A program made the translations under genes and the position numbers. Positions 52,385 through 63,341 of a DNA stretch of 64,000 nt are shown piece after piece. A model generated the notes under the pieces. It saw only the letters and a program-made list of their open reading frames with translations. It made no database searches and was not told the origin of the DNA. Within the stretch, counting starts at the first letter, position 1. Each line of letters begins with the position of its first letter. Source of the DNA: Haematococcus lacustris. Its lineage: Eukaryota > Chlorophyta > Chlorophyceae > Chlamydomonadales > Haematococcaceae. The stretch is taken from the NCBI GenBank assembly GCA_030144725.1, contig JASKMD010000016.1, positions 1,732,753 to 1,796,752 on the forward strand. The letters are read 5' to 3'.

Positions 52385-52970
52385 CTCGCCATGTGGCTAC
52401 TGCTCTGTTGCCATGTGGCTACCGCTCTGTTGTCATGTGGCTACTGCTCAGTTGCAACCTGCCACCTGCTCAGTTGCCACATAGCAACTGCTCAGTTGCA
52501 ACCTGCCACCTGCTCAGTTGCTATATGCCACCTGCTCAGTTGTCACCTGCCACATGCTCAGTTGCCATGTGGCAACTGCTCAGTTGTCAACTGCCACCTG
52601 CTCAGTTGCCAAACTGCACCTGCTCAGTTGCAACATGCCACCTGCTCAGTTGCCATATGGCAACTGCTCAGTTGTCACCTGCCACCTGCTCAGTTGCTAT
52701 ATGGCAACTGCTCAGTTGCAACCTGCCACCTGCTCAGTTGCCACATGACAACTGCTCAGTTGTAACCTGCCACCTGCTCAGTTGCCATGTGGCAACTGAG
52801 CAGTTGCAACCTGCCACCTGCTCAGTTGCCATGTGGCAACTGCTCAGTTGCAACCTGCCACCTGCTCAGTTGCCACATAGCAACTGCTCAGTTGTCACCT
52901 GCCACCTGCTCTGTTGTCATATGCCACCTGCTCAGTTGCTACATGCCACCTGCTCAGTTGCTACATGCCA
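52385..52970. repeat. Central AACTGCTCAGTTGC array of copy B (continues 57436-57996)
   Basis: Units GCCACCTGCTCAGTTGCCATATGGCAACTGCTCAGTTG and variants. Element II interrupts it: GCTACATGCCA before and CCACCTGCTCAG after restore one unit if a 3-bp duplication (CCA) is assumed. Confidence 0.92.
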
Positions 52971-53147
52971 CACTCAGGATAAATAAGGCCGACGCGTCAG
53001 TCTTTTTTTCATCGGATGGACATTCCGCTCCGATAGAACGATAGAACAGTGAGTTTAAGAGGGACCTCGCTCTGGAACGAAGTCCTAACTCACAGCGGTT
53101 GCGGAGATATAACGATCCGCGCGAGAGGTACCCCCCCCCTCCATGTG

Positions 53148-53555
53148 CGGCTGCGCAGCAAGGGTATAAAGTGCAACGTTGCTGCGCAGCAAGGGTATAA
53201 AGTGCAACGTTGCTGCGCAGCAACGGTATAAGTGCCTCGCTGCTGCGCAGCAAAACCAGGCCCTTGCTGCGCAACAACAAAGCTCACCCTTGCTGCGCAA
53301 CAACATAAGGCCCTTGCTGCGCAACAACTAAGCTCACCCTTGCTGCGCAACAAAATAAGGCCCTTGCTGCGCAACAACAAAGCTCACCCTTGCTGCGCAA
53401 CAACATAAGGCCCTTGCTGCGCAACAACAGAGCTCACCCTTGCTGCGCAGCAACATCAGGCCCTTGCTGCGCAGCAACTAAGCTAACCCTTGCTGCGCAG
53501 CAACATCAGGCCCTTGCTGCGCAGCAACTAAGACCCTTGCTGCGCAGCAACTGGG
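53148..53555. repeat. Palindrome array TTGCTGCGCAGCAA (R side of element II)
   Basis: About 19 copies of CCTTGCTGCGCAGCAAC, about 22 bases apart, with spacers GGGTATAAAGTGCAACG and CATAAGGC or TAAGCTCAC. Some have CGCAACAA instead of CGCAGCAA. Confidence 0.93.
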
Positions 53556-55017
53556 CCTGATTCAGGTTACAAAACTTTCAGGTTGCATGCAGACTTGCAT
53601 GTAGGTTTCGCTGAGGTACCGCGAAGTAAGGAAAGGATCGCGAAGGAAAGCAGACTGCCCCGCCAAAATGGCATGCTGCATATAGCAGCCAGGAGCAGCC
53701 AGGAGCAGCCAATCGTCGCCAAAAGGGTAGCTACGAGCCAGCCAGCCGTCGCTAGCCTGTAGCCTCATAGCATTGGCGACCAGCCGTAGGATCTGGAGTC
53801 AGCGACAGAAATTGGCAGCAGGTGCAGCAATGCAGCGACACAACATGGTGCGGAGCCGGTAGCGATAGAGCGGAGGAGTGGAGAAGCCCCGTAAGGCAGT
53901 TGGGAGCCATGAAGGAGAGCGAGCCATGTGCAGAAGCCTCCAGTTAGGAGTCCTTCAGCAGCTAGGAGAAGCGGGAGCGGCCAGGATAGGTACCCATGGT
54001 GGTAACAACCATGAGCATTCAGAAGCGGGAGCGACGTCCTGCAGCCTTGAGCAACACCTTCCCCTCCCCACCACTCTTCACCCTCCCCTCTACGCCATTC
54101 CCAATCCCCCCCACCCTCCCCACACACACCTCACCTCGGGAAATGGTGAGTGGCTAGTCTTGTAGTTATGTAGCTCAAGGTGCCGAGCCTAATCGCTTGC
54201 ATGCCATGTGTTTGCTGCAGTATCAAGGCAATACGCATCATCCCACTCGCCTCGCTCTCCTTCCCTCCCTGAAACACCTGCCTTCCTGCCTGCCTTGTAA
54301 CCTGGAGCAAGGCACCCTCTCCTCCCCGCACCACAACCACCACCTCCCAAGCCATCAGTTGCAGCCAGGAGCAGAGGAGCAGAGGAGCAGAGGAGCAGCG
54401 GAACAGCGGAACAGCCGAACAGCCAAACTCCCCTCCCCTCCCCCTTGGAGTCAAGCAACCAAGACTGAAGGTGAGTGCACATGCTGCTGGGGTGTCAGCA
54501 CAGCCAGCCCAAACGTAACCCCTGCGCCTGCGGCTGCTGCTGCGGCTGCCCTGCTGCTGCTGATACCCTGCTGCTGTTGCTGTTGCTGCTGCTGCTGCTG
54601 CCGCTTACCTTTACCCTCACCATGACGGACGGATGGAGACTCCACAGCAGCAGCCAAGAGCGGCAGCCTGGTGGTGTAGCCAGGAGCAGCAGCTAGGAGC
54701 GGCAGCCTGGAGTGGCAGCCAGGAGCGGCAGCCAGGAGCAGCAGCTAGGAGCGGCAGCATGGAGTGGCAAGCAGCCAAGAGCGGCAGTCAAGAGCGGCAA
54801 GGCAACATTTGTGTGGCGCTAGCATAGGCTGCTGCAGCCATGCCTCCATGCTTGCCAGCAGTGTGGCAACAGCCTTATGCATGAGCATGTGTAGCATGCA
54901 TGGTGGTTGCAGGCAAGGCGGCAGCGGAGCCATGAGCAGCCATGAGCAGCCGCCAAAAGCAACCAGAAGGAGCAGCCAGGAGTTCCAGTTACGTCCCCAC
55001 CCTGTCCCCCGCCCCGC
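53556..55017. other. Body of element II, no gene
   Basis: Contains CAGCCAGGAGCAGC runs, a CTG trinucleotide run at about 54540-54602 (CTGCTGCTGTTGCTGTTGCTG) and AGCGGCAGCCAGGAGCGGCAGC repeats at about 54660-54790. Several GTGAGT donor-like and TTGCTGCAG acceptor-like sites occur (for example 54470 and 54220). No convincing coding frame. Confidence 0.55.
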
Positions 55018-55594
55018 CTTGCCCAGCCCAGCCCAGCCCAGCCCAGCCCAGCCCAGCCCAGCCCAGCCCAGCCCAGCCCAGCCCAGCCCAGCCCAGCCCA
55101 GCCCAGCCCAGCCCAGCCCAGCCCAGCCCAGCCCAGCCCAGCCCAGCCCAGCCCAGCCCAGCCCAGCCCAGCCCAGCCCAGCCCAGCCCAGCCCAGCCCA
55201 GCCCAGCCCAGCCCAGCCCAGCCCCTCCCCTCCCCTCCCCTCCCCTCCCCTCCCCTCCTCCCTCCCCTCCCCTCCCCTCCCCTCCCCTCCCCTCCCCTCC
55301 CCTCCCCTCCCCTCCCCTCCCCTCCCCTCCCCTCCCCTCCCCTCCCCTCCCCTCCCCTCCCCTCCCCTCCCCTCCCCTCCCCTCCCCTCCCCTCCCCTCC
55401 CCTCCCCCTCCCCTCCCCTCCCCTCCCCTCCCCTCCCCTCCCCTCCCCTCCCCTCCCCTCCCCTCCCCTCCCCTCCCCTCCCCTCCCCTCCCCTCCCCTC
55501 CCCTCCCCTCCCCTCCCCTCCCCTCCCCTCCCCTCCCCTCCCCTCCCCTCCCCTCCCCTCCCCTCCCCTCCCCTCCCCTCCCCTCCCCTCCCCC
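55018..55594. repeat. (CCCAG)n microsatellite passing into (CCCCT)n
   Basis: About 41 copies of CCCAG (55018-55220), then about 74 copies of CCCCT (55221-55594) with two small irregularities near 55258 and 55405. It is the inverse of the CTGGG tract in element I. The CCCCT extension is unique to element II. Confidence 0.96.
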
Positions 55595-56670
55595 AAAGGA
55601 TTCGATGAGGTATTGCGAAGGAAGCCCAGCCCAGCGGACTTCCGGTGAGTGCACATGCTCTGGTAGTGTCAGCCTAGCCTGCCCAGTTGTGGTCATGCCT
55701 GTCCTTGTTCATCTGCTTGCTGGCTGATGTTTGCTTGCAGTGGTCAACAACTGGAGCATTACACGTGTGCTTGGTGATTGCAAGCACACAGGGTAGCGGC
55801 GTAGAGTCACAACCAACAAGGAGCCACCAAGGAGTCAACAAGGCATAACATGGATCAAATGTGTGAGTGGCCAGCCCCAGCACATGAGTGGCCCCTAATG
55901 CCCAGCCTAACCGCAAGGATGCCTCTTGTTGGCTGCAGGTCTGATGGTCAGTCTCCTGCCCCTTGCACCCTTGCCCCTTCCCTCCCTCGTCTCACCACCA
56001 CCACTCCCTCGTCTCACCACCACCACTTCCAAGTCTGCCACCCATCTACCCCCCCCTCCCCCCTTGGCGGGATGCAGCCCTTGGCCAGCAGCCTAGAGCG
56101 AGCAGCCTGGAGCGGGCAGCCTGGAGCGGGCAGCCTGGAGCGGGCAGCCTGGAGCGGGCAGCCTGGAGCGCAAGCCCAGCCCAGTTGTGTGCTATGGGGC
56201 AGTAACCGCAAGCCCACCCCTTGTTGTTGCAGGTTTGATGGTCACCCTCCAGCCTTTTGGCCCCTTCCTCCTTCCCTCTCCGCCACCCCGTCTACTTCCT
56301 ACTTCCTTAGTCTAGCCGAGTCCACCCCACCCCAACGCAGCCCAGCCCAGCCTAGCCTAGCCTAGCCCAACCTGATATGGTCCCATGGGGCATAGGCAGC
56401 AAGGCAAAGTGCTTAGCAGTCCCATGATGAGGTGTTAGCCCATAGCAAGGAGGTGCAGCCAGTCCTTGTAGTTGTGCACATAGCATAAGTGGTGTGTAAG
56501 GCGTGAGTCGCTGTGTTGTTGTTGTTGTTGTTGTTGTGATGTTGTATTGTTGTGTGGTGTTGTCACCTTGCATCAATGCATGTGCATCAGCAATACATGT
56601 GCATCAGTGCATCAGTGCATCATCATCAGTGCATCAGCATCAATGCATGTGCATCAGCAATACATGTCGT
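55595..56670. other. Body of element II with minisatellite GGAGCGGGCAGCCT
   Basis: Includes five copies of AGCCTGGAGCGGGC at about 56090-56165 and acceptor-like TTGGCTGCAGGTCTGATGGTC (about 55931) and GTTGCAGGTTTGATGGTCACC (about 56226). GTTGTTGTT and CATCAGTGCATCAG runs occur near 56520-56640. No gene. Confidence 0.55.
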
Positions 56671-56674
56671 TCGT

Positions 56675-56870
56675 AGCGGTGTTGCGAGGTGTTCGGGCGT
56701 CGTTGTATATACGTTGTGTAGTGGTGCTGCGAGGTGTTCGGGCGACGATGCATACATGTTGCAGTGGTGTTGCGGGGTGTTGCAAGGTGTATGGGCGTAA
56801 CGACTCGCAGAACCTGTGCGAGGTGTTCGAGCAAGGTGTGCGAGGTGTTTGAGGTGTTGAGGTGCGCAGC
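56675..56870. repeat. Minisatellite GTTGCGAGGTGTTCGGGCGTCG near L end of element II
   Basis: About five degenerate copies. Related to the GTGTTGCGGGGTGTTTGGG repeats near the L end of element I and at 9122-9335. Confidence 0.75.
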
Positions 56871-56874
56871 ATGT

Positions 56875-57290
56875 AAACGTTGCTGCGCAGCAAGAGATGT
56901 AGACGTTGCTGTGCAGCAAGGGATGTAAAGTTGCTGCGCAGCAAGGGTTGTAATAAGGCTGCGCAACAACAGATGTAACGTTGCTGCGCAGCAAGAGATG
57001 TATAGTTGCTGCGCAGCAAGAGATGTAACTTTGCTGCGCAGCAAGGGTAAAAAGTGCAACGTTGCTGCGCAGCAATATGTAACGTTGCTGCGCAGCAAGG
57101 GGTGTAACGTCGCTGCGCAGCAAGAAATGTAACGTTGCTGCGCAGCAAGGGTAAAAAGTGCAACGTTGCTGCGCAGCAAGATGTGTAGCGTTGCTGCGCA
57201 GCAACAGGCGTCACGTTGCTGCGCAGCAACAGGTGTCACGTTGCTGCGCAGCGACGGATGTGACGTTGCTGCGCAGCAAGCGATGCACTT
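56875..57290. repeat. Palindrome array TTGCTGCGCAGCAA (L side of element II)
   Basis: About 17 copies of CGTTGCTGCGCAGCAAG, spaced 20-30 bases, with short variable spacers such as AGATGTA and GGGTAAAAAGTGCAA. Same palindrome as the R side. Confidence 0.93.
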
Positions 57291-57435
57291 TTCAGGACAC
57301 TTTTTGTCGGGCCTTTTTCGTCGCGATGGTAGCGAGTTACAACGTAAGATTTGTACCGTTCGAACGGACTAAATGCAAGCTATCCAATGAGCTTTGGTCG
57401 ATCCCATCGCGACCGGTCCTTATTTATCCTGAGTG

Positions 57436-57996
57436 CCACCTGCTCAGTTGCTACATGCCACCTGCTCAGTTACTACCTGCCACCTGCTCAGTTGCCACAT
57501 GCCACCTGCTCAGTTGCCACATGCCACCTGCTCAGTTGCTACATGCCACCTGCTCAGTTGCTACATGCCACCTGCTCAGTTGCCGCATGCCACCTGCTCA
57601 GTTGCTACCTGCCACCTGCTCAGTTGCCACCTGCCACCTGCTCAGTTGCCACCTGCCACCTGCTCAGTTGCTACATGCCACCTGCTCAGTTGCTACATGC
57701 CACCTGCTCAGTTGCTACATGCCACCTGCTCAGTTGCTATATGCCAACTGCTCAGTTGCAACCTGCCACCTGCTCAGTTGCCACATAGCAACTGCTCAGT
57801 TGCAACCTGCCACCTGCTCAGTTGCTATATGCCAACTGCTCAGTTGTCACCTGCCACATGCTCAGTTGCCATGTGGCAACTGCTCAGTTGTCAACTGCCA
57901 CCTGCTCAGTTGCCAAACTGCAACTGCTCAGTTGCAACATGCCACCTGCTCAGTTGCCATATGGCAACTGCTCAGTTGTCACCTGCCACCTGCTCA
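57436..57996. repeat. Central array of copy B, right part
   Basis: About 28 units GCCACCTGCTCAGTTGCTACAT and variants, continuing 52385-52970. It changes abruptly into the dispersed 3-kb segment at GCTCAGTGTGGAGG. Confidence 0.93.
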
Positions 57997-60900
57997 GTGT
58001 GGAGGTGGGAAGGTGGTGGTAGTGATGCCAAGGTGCCAAGGTAGGTAGGAGAAGGTCTGCTCTTGGCTGCTGGGAAGGGTAGGGAGGGAAGGGTAGGTGG
58101 CTGCGATGCCAGGGAGTAGAAGGCGAGGGGGAAGGGGGAAGTAGGAGGAGGGTGTGGTGGGGTGGGGTGGGGGATGGGGGGAAGGGAAGGGAGAGGGGGA
58201 AAGGTGAGGTACTGAGAGTTACCATCGGACCTGCAGCAAATACAGTGCGCGCTATTGGTTAGGCTGGATAATAGTGGACACTGTAAGGCAAGGGCAAACC
58301 ACTCACCGCTTACGCCTTGGTGCTCCGTGCTGCGCAATGCGCCTTGCTGGCTCCTTGTATTGGCTCTGCACCACCTGCCATATGGCAGCTAGCTCCTGAC
58401 AACTTATGCCTTGCACCACATGCCGCCTAGCTGCCTCTCCTGGCTGCTGCTCTGGCTGCTAGTATTGGCTTGGGAGGTGGTGGTTGTGGTGGTGGGGGGA
58501 AGGGTGGTGGGGCTTGCTCCAGATTGCAAGGCATGGTAGGGGTGGTAAGTGGCGAGGGGCATGGGGTGGGGTGGGGTGGTGGGGTGGGGTGGGGTGGGGT
58601 GGGGTGTTCCCCTTGGCTGCTCCTGGCTGCTCCCCTTTGTTGCGCCTCCTAGCTGCGCCTCCTGGCTGCAGCAAACACACGGCAAAGCAGAGGTGAAACT
58701 AGGTAATCAGGGCCACTAATCAGCAAGGGGGTCAGCACTCACCGCTCACTCCATGCTGCTCCATGATCACTTGTTGGTGGCTCTTGCCTTGCCCCTACCG
58801 TGCTCGTACTAACCTCCTCCTCCTTGCTCCTTGCTGTGTCCTTACATGTTGTTGCTCTATGCCTATGCAACCACCTTGTTAGTACAAGGCAACACAACCC
58901 ACCTGCAGGGGAAGGTAACGAGGTGGTGGTCGTCATCATTGCACTGCCGCACCTGCACAAGCAGAGAAAGTTGCATGGCTGCATTGGTGACGCTGGCGGC
59001 GAGGGTGGCTGCGTAGCGCTGCGGGGCTGCGCTGGCTATGAAGCTATCTGTGTGGCTGCGAGGTTGGGCTGAGACATAGGTTGCGTGGTTGCAAGTCCAG
59101 ATCATCATGAAGGGATGCTTTGCGTGGTGCTTAGGGATAGATGCAAGGCTGGGCAGCTGCGGGGATGCCTTGTCGCGGGGCGCTCAATGGCTAGTCGAGG
59201 CTGTGTGGTCTATGGGCCGTGGCCCCAGGCAAGACGGCGGCGAGCTAGCTGTGTTGCAGGCTTGCCGCGATTCTGAGCTCAGGAAAGTTATTCATAACTC
59301 CATGATGCCGATTTTGAAGCGCGCAAAGGAGGTGTGCTAGGTACCAGCGTCCCAGCCAGCCTCGCAGCCAGCCTCGCAACCAGCCTCGCAACCAGCCTCG
59401 CAGCTAGCTTTTCAGCCGGCCAACAACGCAGCCGTAAACTAGCCTGAAGCTCCGAGCCAGGTAACCCCGTAGCTGCCTCGCAACCCAGCCACACACCAAC
59501 TCGCCACTCAGCAAAACTCCGCTAGCCTGCTTCGCAACAATGCAGCCCTGCAATCTGGCCTAAAGCTCCTAGCCGGCAGCACCGTAGCTGCCTCGCAACC
59601 TAGCCACGTAGCCAAGCAACCTAGCCACAACAATACTCCGCCAACGCGGCCTGGCAATCTTGCGAGGTGTAGTCGCGTGCGTGCAAGCCGCATGCACACA
59701 GCGCCACGCAGCTACCCCTTGCTGATCATTGGCGTTGTCCCACTCCATTATCTGCTCCATTGTCTCATTACTTAGCCCTCCTTCATTGACACCCCTTCAT
59801 TGACCCTCCTTCATTGTCCCACCCTTGCCGCAGATATTGCCCAGCCCCTCCCCTCCCAGCCCTTCCCAGGCCTGCCCCTCCCAGCTACGCATCAGGTTAG
59901 GTCGGGTCTATGTACTGCCTGCCTGCTGCCCCATTACGGTGAGTACCTTGCCAGTTCCTAGCCGGTGAGTAGCGAGCTCCCTGCTAGTGTGTTGCAGCTA
60001 ATAATCCCGACTAAAATGTCACCACGCCCCTTGCTTGCCGCAGGTCTAATGGTTCCACCTTTCCTTCCCGCCTCCTCCCTATCAATAACCCCGCCTCTCT
60101 GCCTGTCTCCCAGCGGCAGCCAGGAGCGGTGCTAGGGGTTAGCTAGGGCTAGGGAGACGCCTCTCCTCCCCCCCCTCCTACTCTCCCATCTGCCTGGCCC
60201 TAGGAATATGAGCAGCATGGAGTGAGCGGTGAGTGCTGACCCCTTCGCTGAACAGTGATTACTGATCACCCAGCCTCACCTCTGGTTTGCCATGTGCTTG
60301 CTGCAGGTCTGACGGTCGCACTTAGTACTCGTTCCCCCCCCCCATCCTCCTTCTCCTTTCCCATACCCACCAGGTGCTACCACCATGTTATCCATGCTTA
60401 TCCATGCTGGTTGCACCAGTCTCCTAGGCAGGTTGCACATGGCAGCAGCATGGAAAAGGCATGGGAAAGGCATGGCATCATTATGGAAAAGGCGTGGAAA
60501 CGGCATGGAAATGGCATGCACACTAACCATCACACATGTTCATAGCAAGCGCAGGTGCCACCCTGGACAATGGCAGTGGGCATTATCATCACACTCCCCG
60601 TCACCTCCCCCCTTACGTCCCCACCATGAGCAGCCAGGAGGCAGGTGGCCCAAGGCATCTAGGAGGCCGGGTTTGGAGATTAGTAAGAGCATGGTAAAAA
60701 GTAATTATTAAGAAGTCATCATGGAGCAGCATGGAGTGAGCGGTGAGTGGCTACCTCCTTGTTCGTTAATCGTTATCGCCTCCCCTCACCGCTGGCATGC
60801 CGTTTGTTTGCTGCAGGTTTTACAGTCACACCTACCTCCCTTCTCCCTCCCCCCCACCCCCCTTCTCCTTTCCCATACCCACCAGGTGCTACCACCATGT

Positions 60901-61053
60901 ACTACCACCTTCCAGTCTATCACCCTCCCCTCCCTTCTCCACATCTCTCCTCGCGCCATGCCCCGCCCGCCCTCCCACCACCACCACCAATAACCCCTCC
61001 TCCCCTCGCCTTGCCACCCCACCTACCCCACCCCACCCCACCCCTCTGCCTTG
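57997..61053. repeat. Dispersed segment, copy B (paralogue of 479-3966)
   Basis: Collinear with copy A but without both MITEs, and therefore providing their empty target sites. Extra material here includes GGAAAAGGCATGGGAAAGG repeats near 60440-60510 and a second acceptor-like module near 60800. No gene recognised. Confidence 0.8.
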
Positions 61054-61290
61054 GAAGGAAGCGCGGGAGTCACCCTCACTTCACATAGCTGCCAGATGCC
61101 AATGGACAATGGCAGTGGCATTATCACCACACATGAATTGAGTACAGCCAAAGCACAAGCACAGGGCAGTCCAAGATGATTTGAGAAGCACTATAATGCA
61201 GTACTATGTTGTCAGCACTATATTGTAAAGCACTAAGTTGTCAGCAAAAGATAGCAATAGTACAATACGTTGTAATTGTAAGAGAGCAGG
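61054..61290. other. Pre-array segment of copy B
   Basis: Includes a stretch (about 61205-61290, GTCAGCAAAAGATAGCAATAG) matching 4915-4985 of copy A. No gene. Confidence 0.6.
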
Positions 61291-62385
61291 AGCCACATGA
61301 AACAGAGCAGGTGCCATAATAAAACTGCGCAGTTGCCACATGGAAACAGAGCAGGTGGCAACTGAGCAGGTGGCAGGTGGGAACTGAGCAGGTGGCAGGT
61401 GGGAACTGAGCAGGTGGCAGGTGGGAACTGAGCAGGTGGCATGTGGCAACTAAGCAGGTGGCAGGTGGCAACTGAGCAGGTGGAAGGTGGCAACTGAGCA
61501 GGTGGCAGGTGGCAACTGAGCAAGTGGCAGGTGGCAACTGAGCAGCTGCCACATGGCAACTGAGCAGGTGGCAGGTGGGAACTCAGCAGGTGGCAGGTGG
61601 GAACTGAGCAGGTGGCATGTGGCAACTAAGCAGGTGGCAGGTGGCAACTGAGCAGGTGGCAGGTGGCAACTGAGCAGGTGGCAGGTGGCAACTGAGCAAG
61701 TGGCAGGTGGCAACTGAGCAGCTGCCACATGGCAACTGAGCAGGTGGCAGGTGACAACTGAGCAGTTGCTACATGGCAACTGAGCAGGTGGCATGTAGCA
61801 ACTGAGCAGGTGGCAAGTGCAACTGAGCAGGTGGCAGGTTGCAACTGAGCAGTTGTCACATGCAACTGAGCAGGTGGCAGGTTGCAACTGAGCAGGTGGC
61901 AAGTGCAACTGAGCAGGTGGCATGTGGCAACTGAGCAGTTGCCACATGCAACTGAGCAGGTGGCAGGTGACAACTGAGCAGCTGCTACATGGCAACTGAG
62001 CAGGTGGCAGGTGGCAACTGAGCAGGTGGCAGGTGCAACTGAGCAGGTGGCAGATTGCAACTGAGCAGTTGTCACATGCAACTGAGCAGGTGGCAGGTTG
62101 CAACTGAGCAGCTGCCACATGGCAACTGAGCAGATGGCAGGTGGCAACTGAGCAGGTGGCAAGTGCAACTGAGCAGGTGGCATGTGGCAACTGAGCAGTT
62201 GCCACATGCAGCTGAGCAGGTGGCAGATGACAACTGAGCAGTTGCTACATGGCAACTGAGCAGGTGGCAGGTGACAACTGAGCAGTTGCTACATGGCAAC
62301 TGAGCAGGTGGCAGGTGGCAACTGAGCAGGTGGCAGGTGGCAACTGAGCAGTTGCTATTGCCAGCTGCGAAGGTGACCATGGTAA
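61291..62385. repeat. Right subterminal array of copy B: GGCAACTGAGCAGGTGGCA
   Basis: About 55 units, mostly CAACTGAGCAGGTGGCAGGTGG, with every few units a CAACTGAGCAGTTGCCACATG variant. Two long blocks (61360-61560 and 61570-61740) are near copies of each other. The last units become AACTGCGCAGGTGACGCTGCT at the terminus. Confidence 0.94.
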
Positions 62386-62420
62386 CTGCGCAGGTGACGC
62401 TGCTAATTTGTGTGAGTGAC

Positions 62421-63002
62421 GACAACTGGACCATTTGGGCTGGCCATGTGCTGTTCTGGGTTCGTTTGGAGCACCCCAAGCTGCCTGGGGTGTTCCTACG
62501 CCTAGCAGTCAGCCGCATCTACTTGACCCGCCCTACATCCCACCCCGCATGTTTGGCAGCAACAGGTCAGGCTGTTCCCAGGCCACAGCAGGCAGCAGGA
62601 GCTGGAGCAGCGGCTGTGGCAGGAGGTCAGGGGGGAGAGCCACCAGGAGACGGAGATGCAGATGGAGCTGCTGGGCCCAGCGGTATAGGTGGGCCACAGC
62701 AGAACAGGTCGGCAAAGCGTGGCGTGGAGCAGGCAGCAGCGGATGCAGCCAGCACAGGTGGCGCCAGGAAGTCCCAGAGGCTCGCAGCCAGTGCATCACA
62801 GCGGCAGGCAGACCCCCTTCCACCTGTTAAGGACCGCCCGCAGCGGTCAGCCATGGGCAGCATGCACCAGGGCTATGGAGATGAGCATTGGTATATGTTT
62901 GATGCCACCAAGATCTTCACAGTCTTTGTGACCAGCTTTGAGGATGGGGAGGGCTACGGCCGTATGTTCTTTGTGCCAGCGCACAGCCTCAGCCGCAGCT
63001 AG
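62421..63002 (+). pseudogene. Outer Tnp2-like transposase, end of last exon
   Basis: Continuation of the exon broken at 49680. VLFWVRLEHPKLPGVFLRLAV and the C-terminal FEDGEGYGRMFFVPAHSLSRS match the inner gene's last exon. A Gly/Ala/Gln-rich low-complexity middle differs from the inner Pro/Glu-rich one. It ends in TAG directly before the terminal repeat array. Confidence 0.8.
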
Positions 63003-63341
63003 AACCCTGTAGGCGTGCGGCAGAACCCTGTAGACATGTGTCGCAGGACCCTGTAGGCGTGCGGCAGAACCCTGTAGACATGTGTCGTAGAACCCTGTAG
63101 CTGTGCGGCAGAACCCTGTAGACGTGTGTCGCAGGACCCTGTAGCCGTGCGGCAGAACCCTGTAGACGTGTGTCGCAGGACCCTGTAGGCGTGCGGCAGA
63201 ACCCTGTAGACATGTGTCGCAGAACCCTGTAGGCGTGCGGCAGAACCCTGTAGACGTGTGTCGCAGGACCCTGTAGGCGTGCGGCAGAACCCTGTAGACA
63301 TGTGTCGCAGGACCCTGTAGGCGTGCGGAAGAACCCTGTAG
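63003..63341. repeat. Right subterminal array of outer transposon: AGAACCCTGTAGGCGTGCGGC
   Basis: Inverse complement of the 44-bp dimer at 10146-12655, about 7.5 dimers (AGAACCCTGTAGACATGTGTCGC and variants). The opposite orientation to the left array is expected for subterminal repeats of one element. Element III interrupts it. Confidence 0.93.

Larger units (their letters stand above)
52971..57435 (-). mobile_element. CACTA-like element II (CACTCAGGATAAATAAGG ends), non-autonomous
   Basis: Begins CACTCAGGATAAATAAGGCC (R type) and ends GGTCCTTATTTATCCTGAGTG (L type), so it is inverted relative to element I. CCA flanks both sides. Both ends carry arrays of TTGCTGCGCAGCAA palindromes. Internal parts shared with element I, in inverse order, are the CTGGG-type microsatellite, the minisatellite near the L end and a body segment at about 53680-53760. 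No transposase found. Confidence 0.88.
49681..62418. mobile_element. CACTA-like element, AACTGCGCAG family (copy B), 12.7 kb
   Basis: The ends are CACTCACAGGAATTAGCAG and GCTGCTAATTTGTGTGAGTG, flanked by AC on both sides (49679-49680 and 62419-62420). Removing it with one AC makes the transposase exon continuous (FRLDD joins DNWTIWAG) and the join matches the uninterrupted paralogue. It has arrays of the family repeat at both ends and in the middle. The left kilobase matches the right end of the inner transposon, inverted. It carries no transposase; a pogo-like element and element II are nested inside. Likely non-autonomous, moved by the inner-transposon family. Confidence 0.92.
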
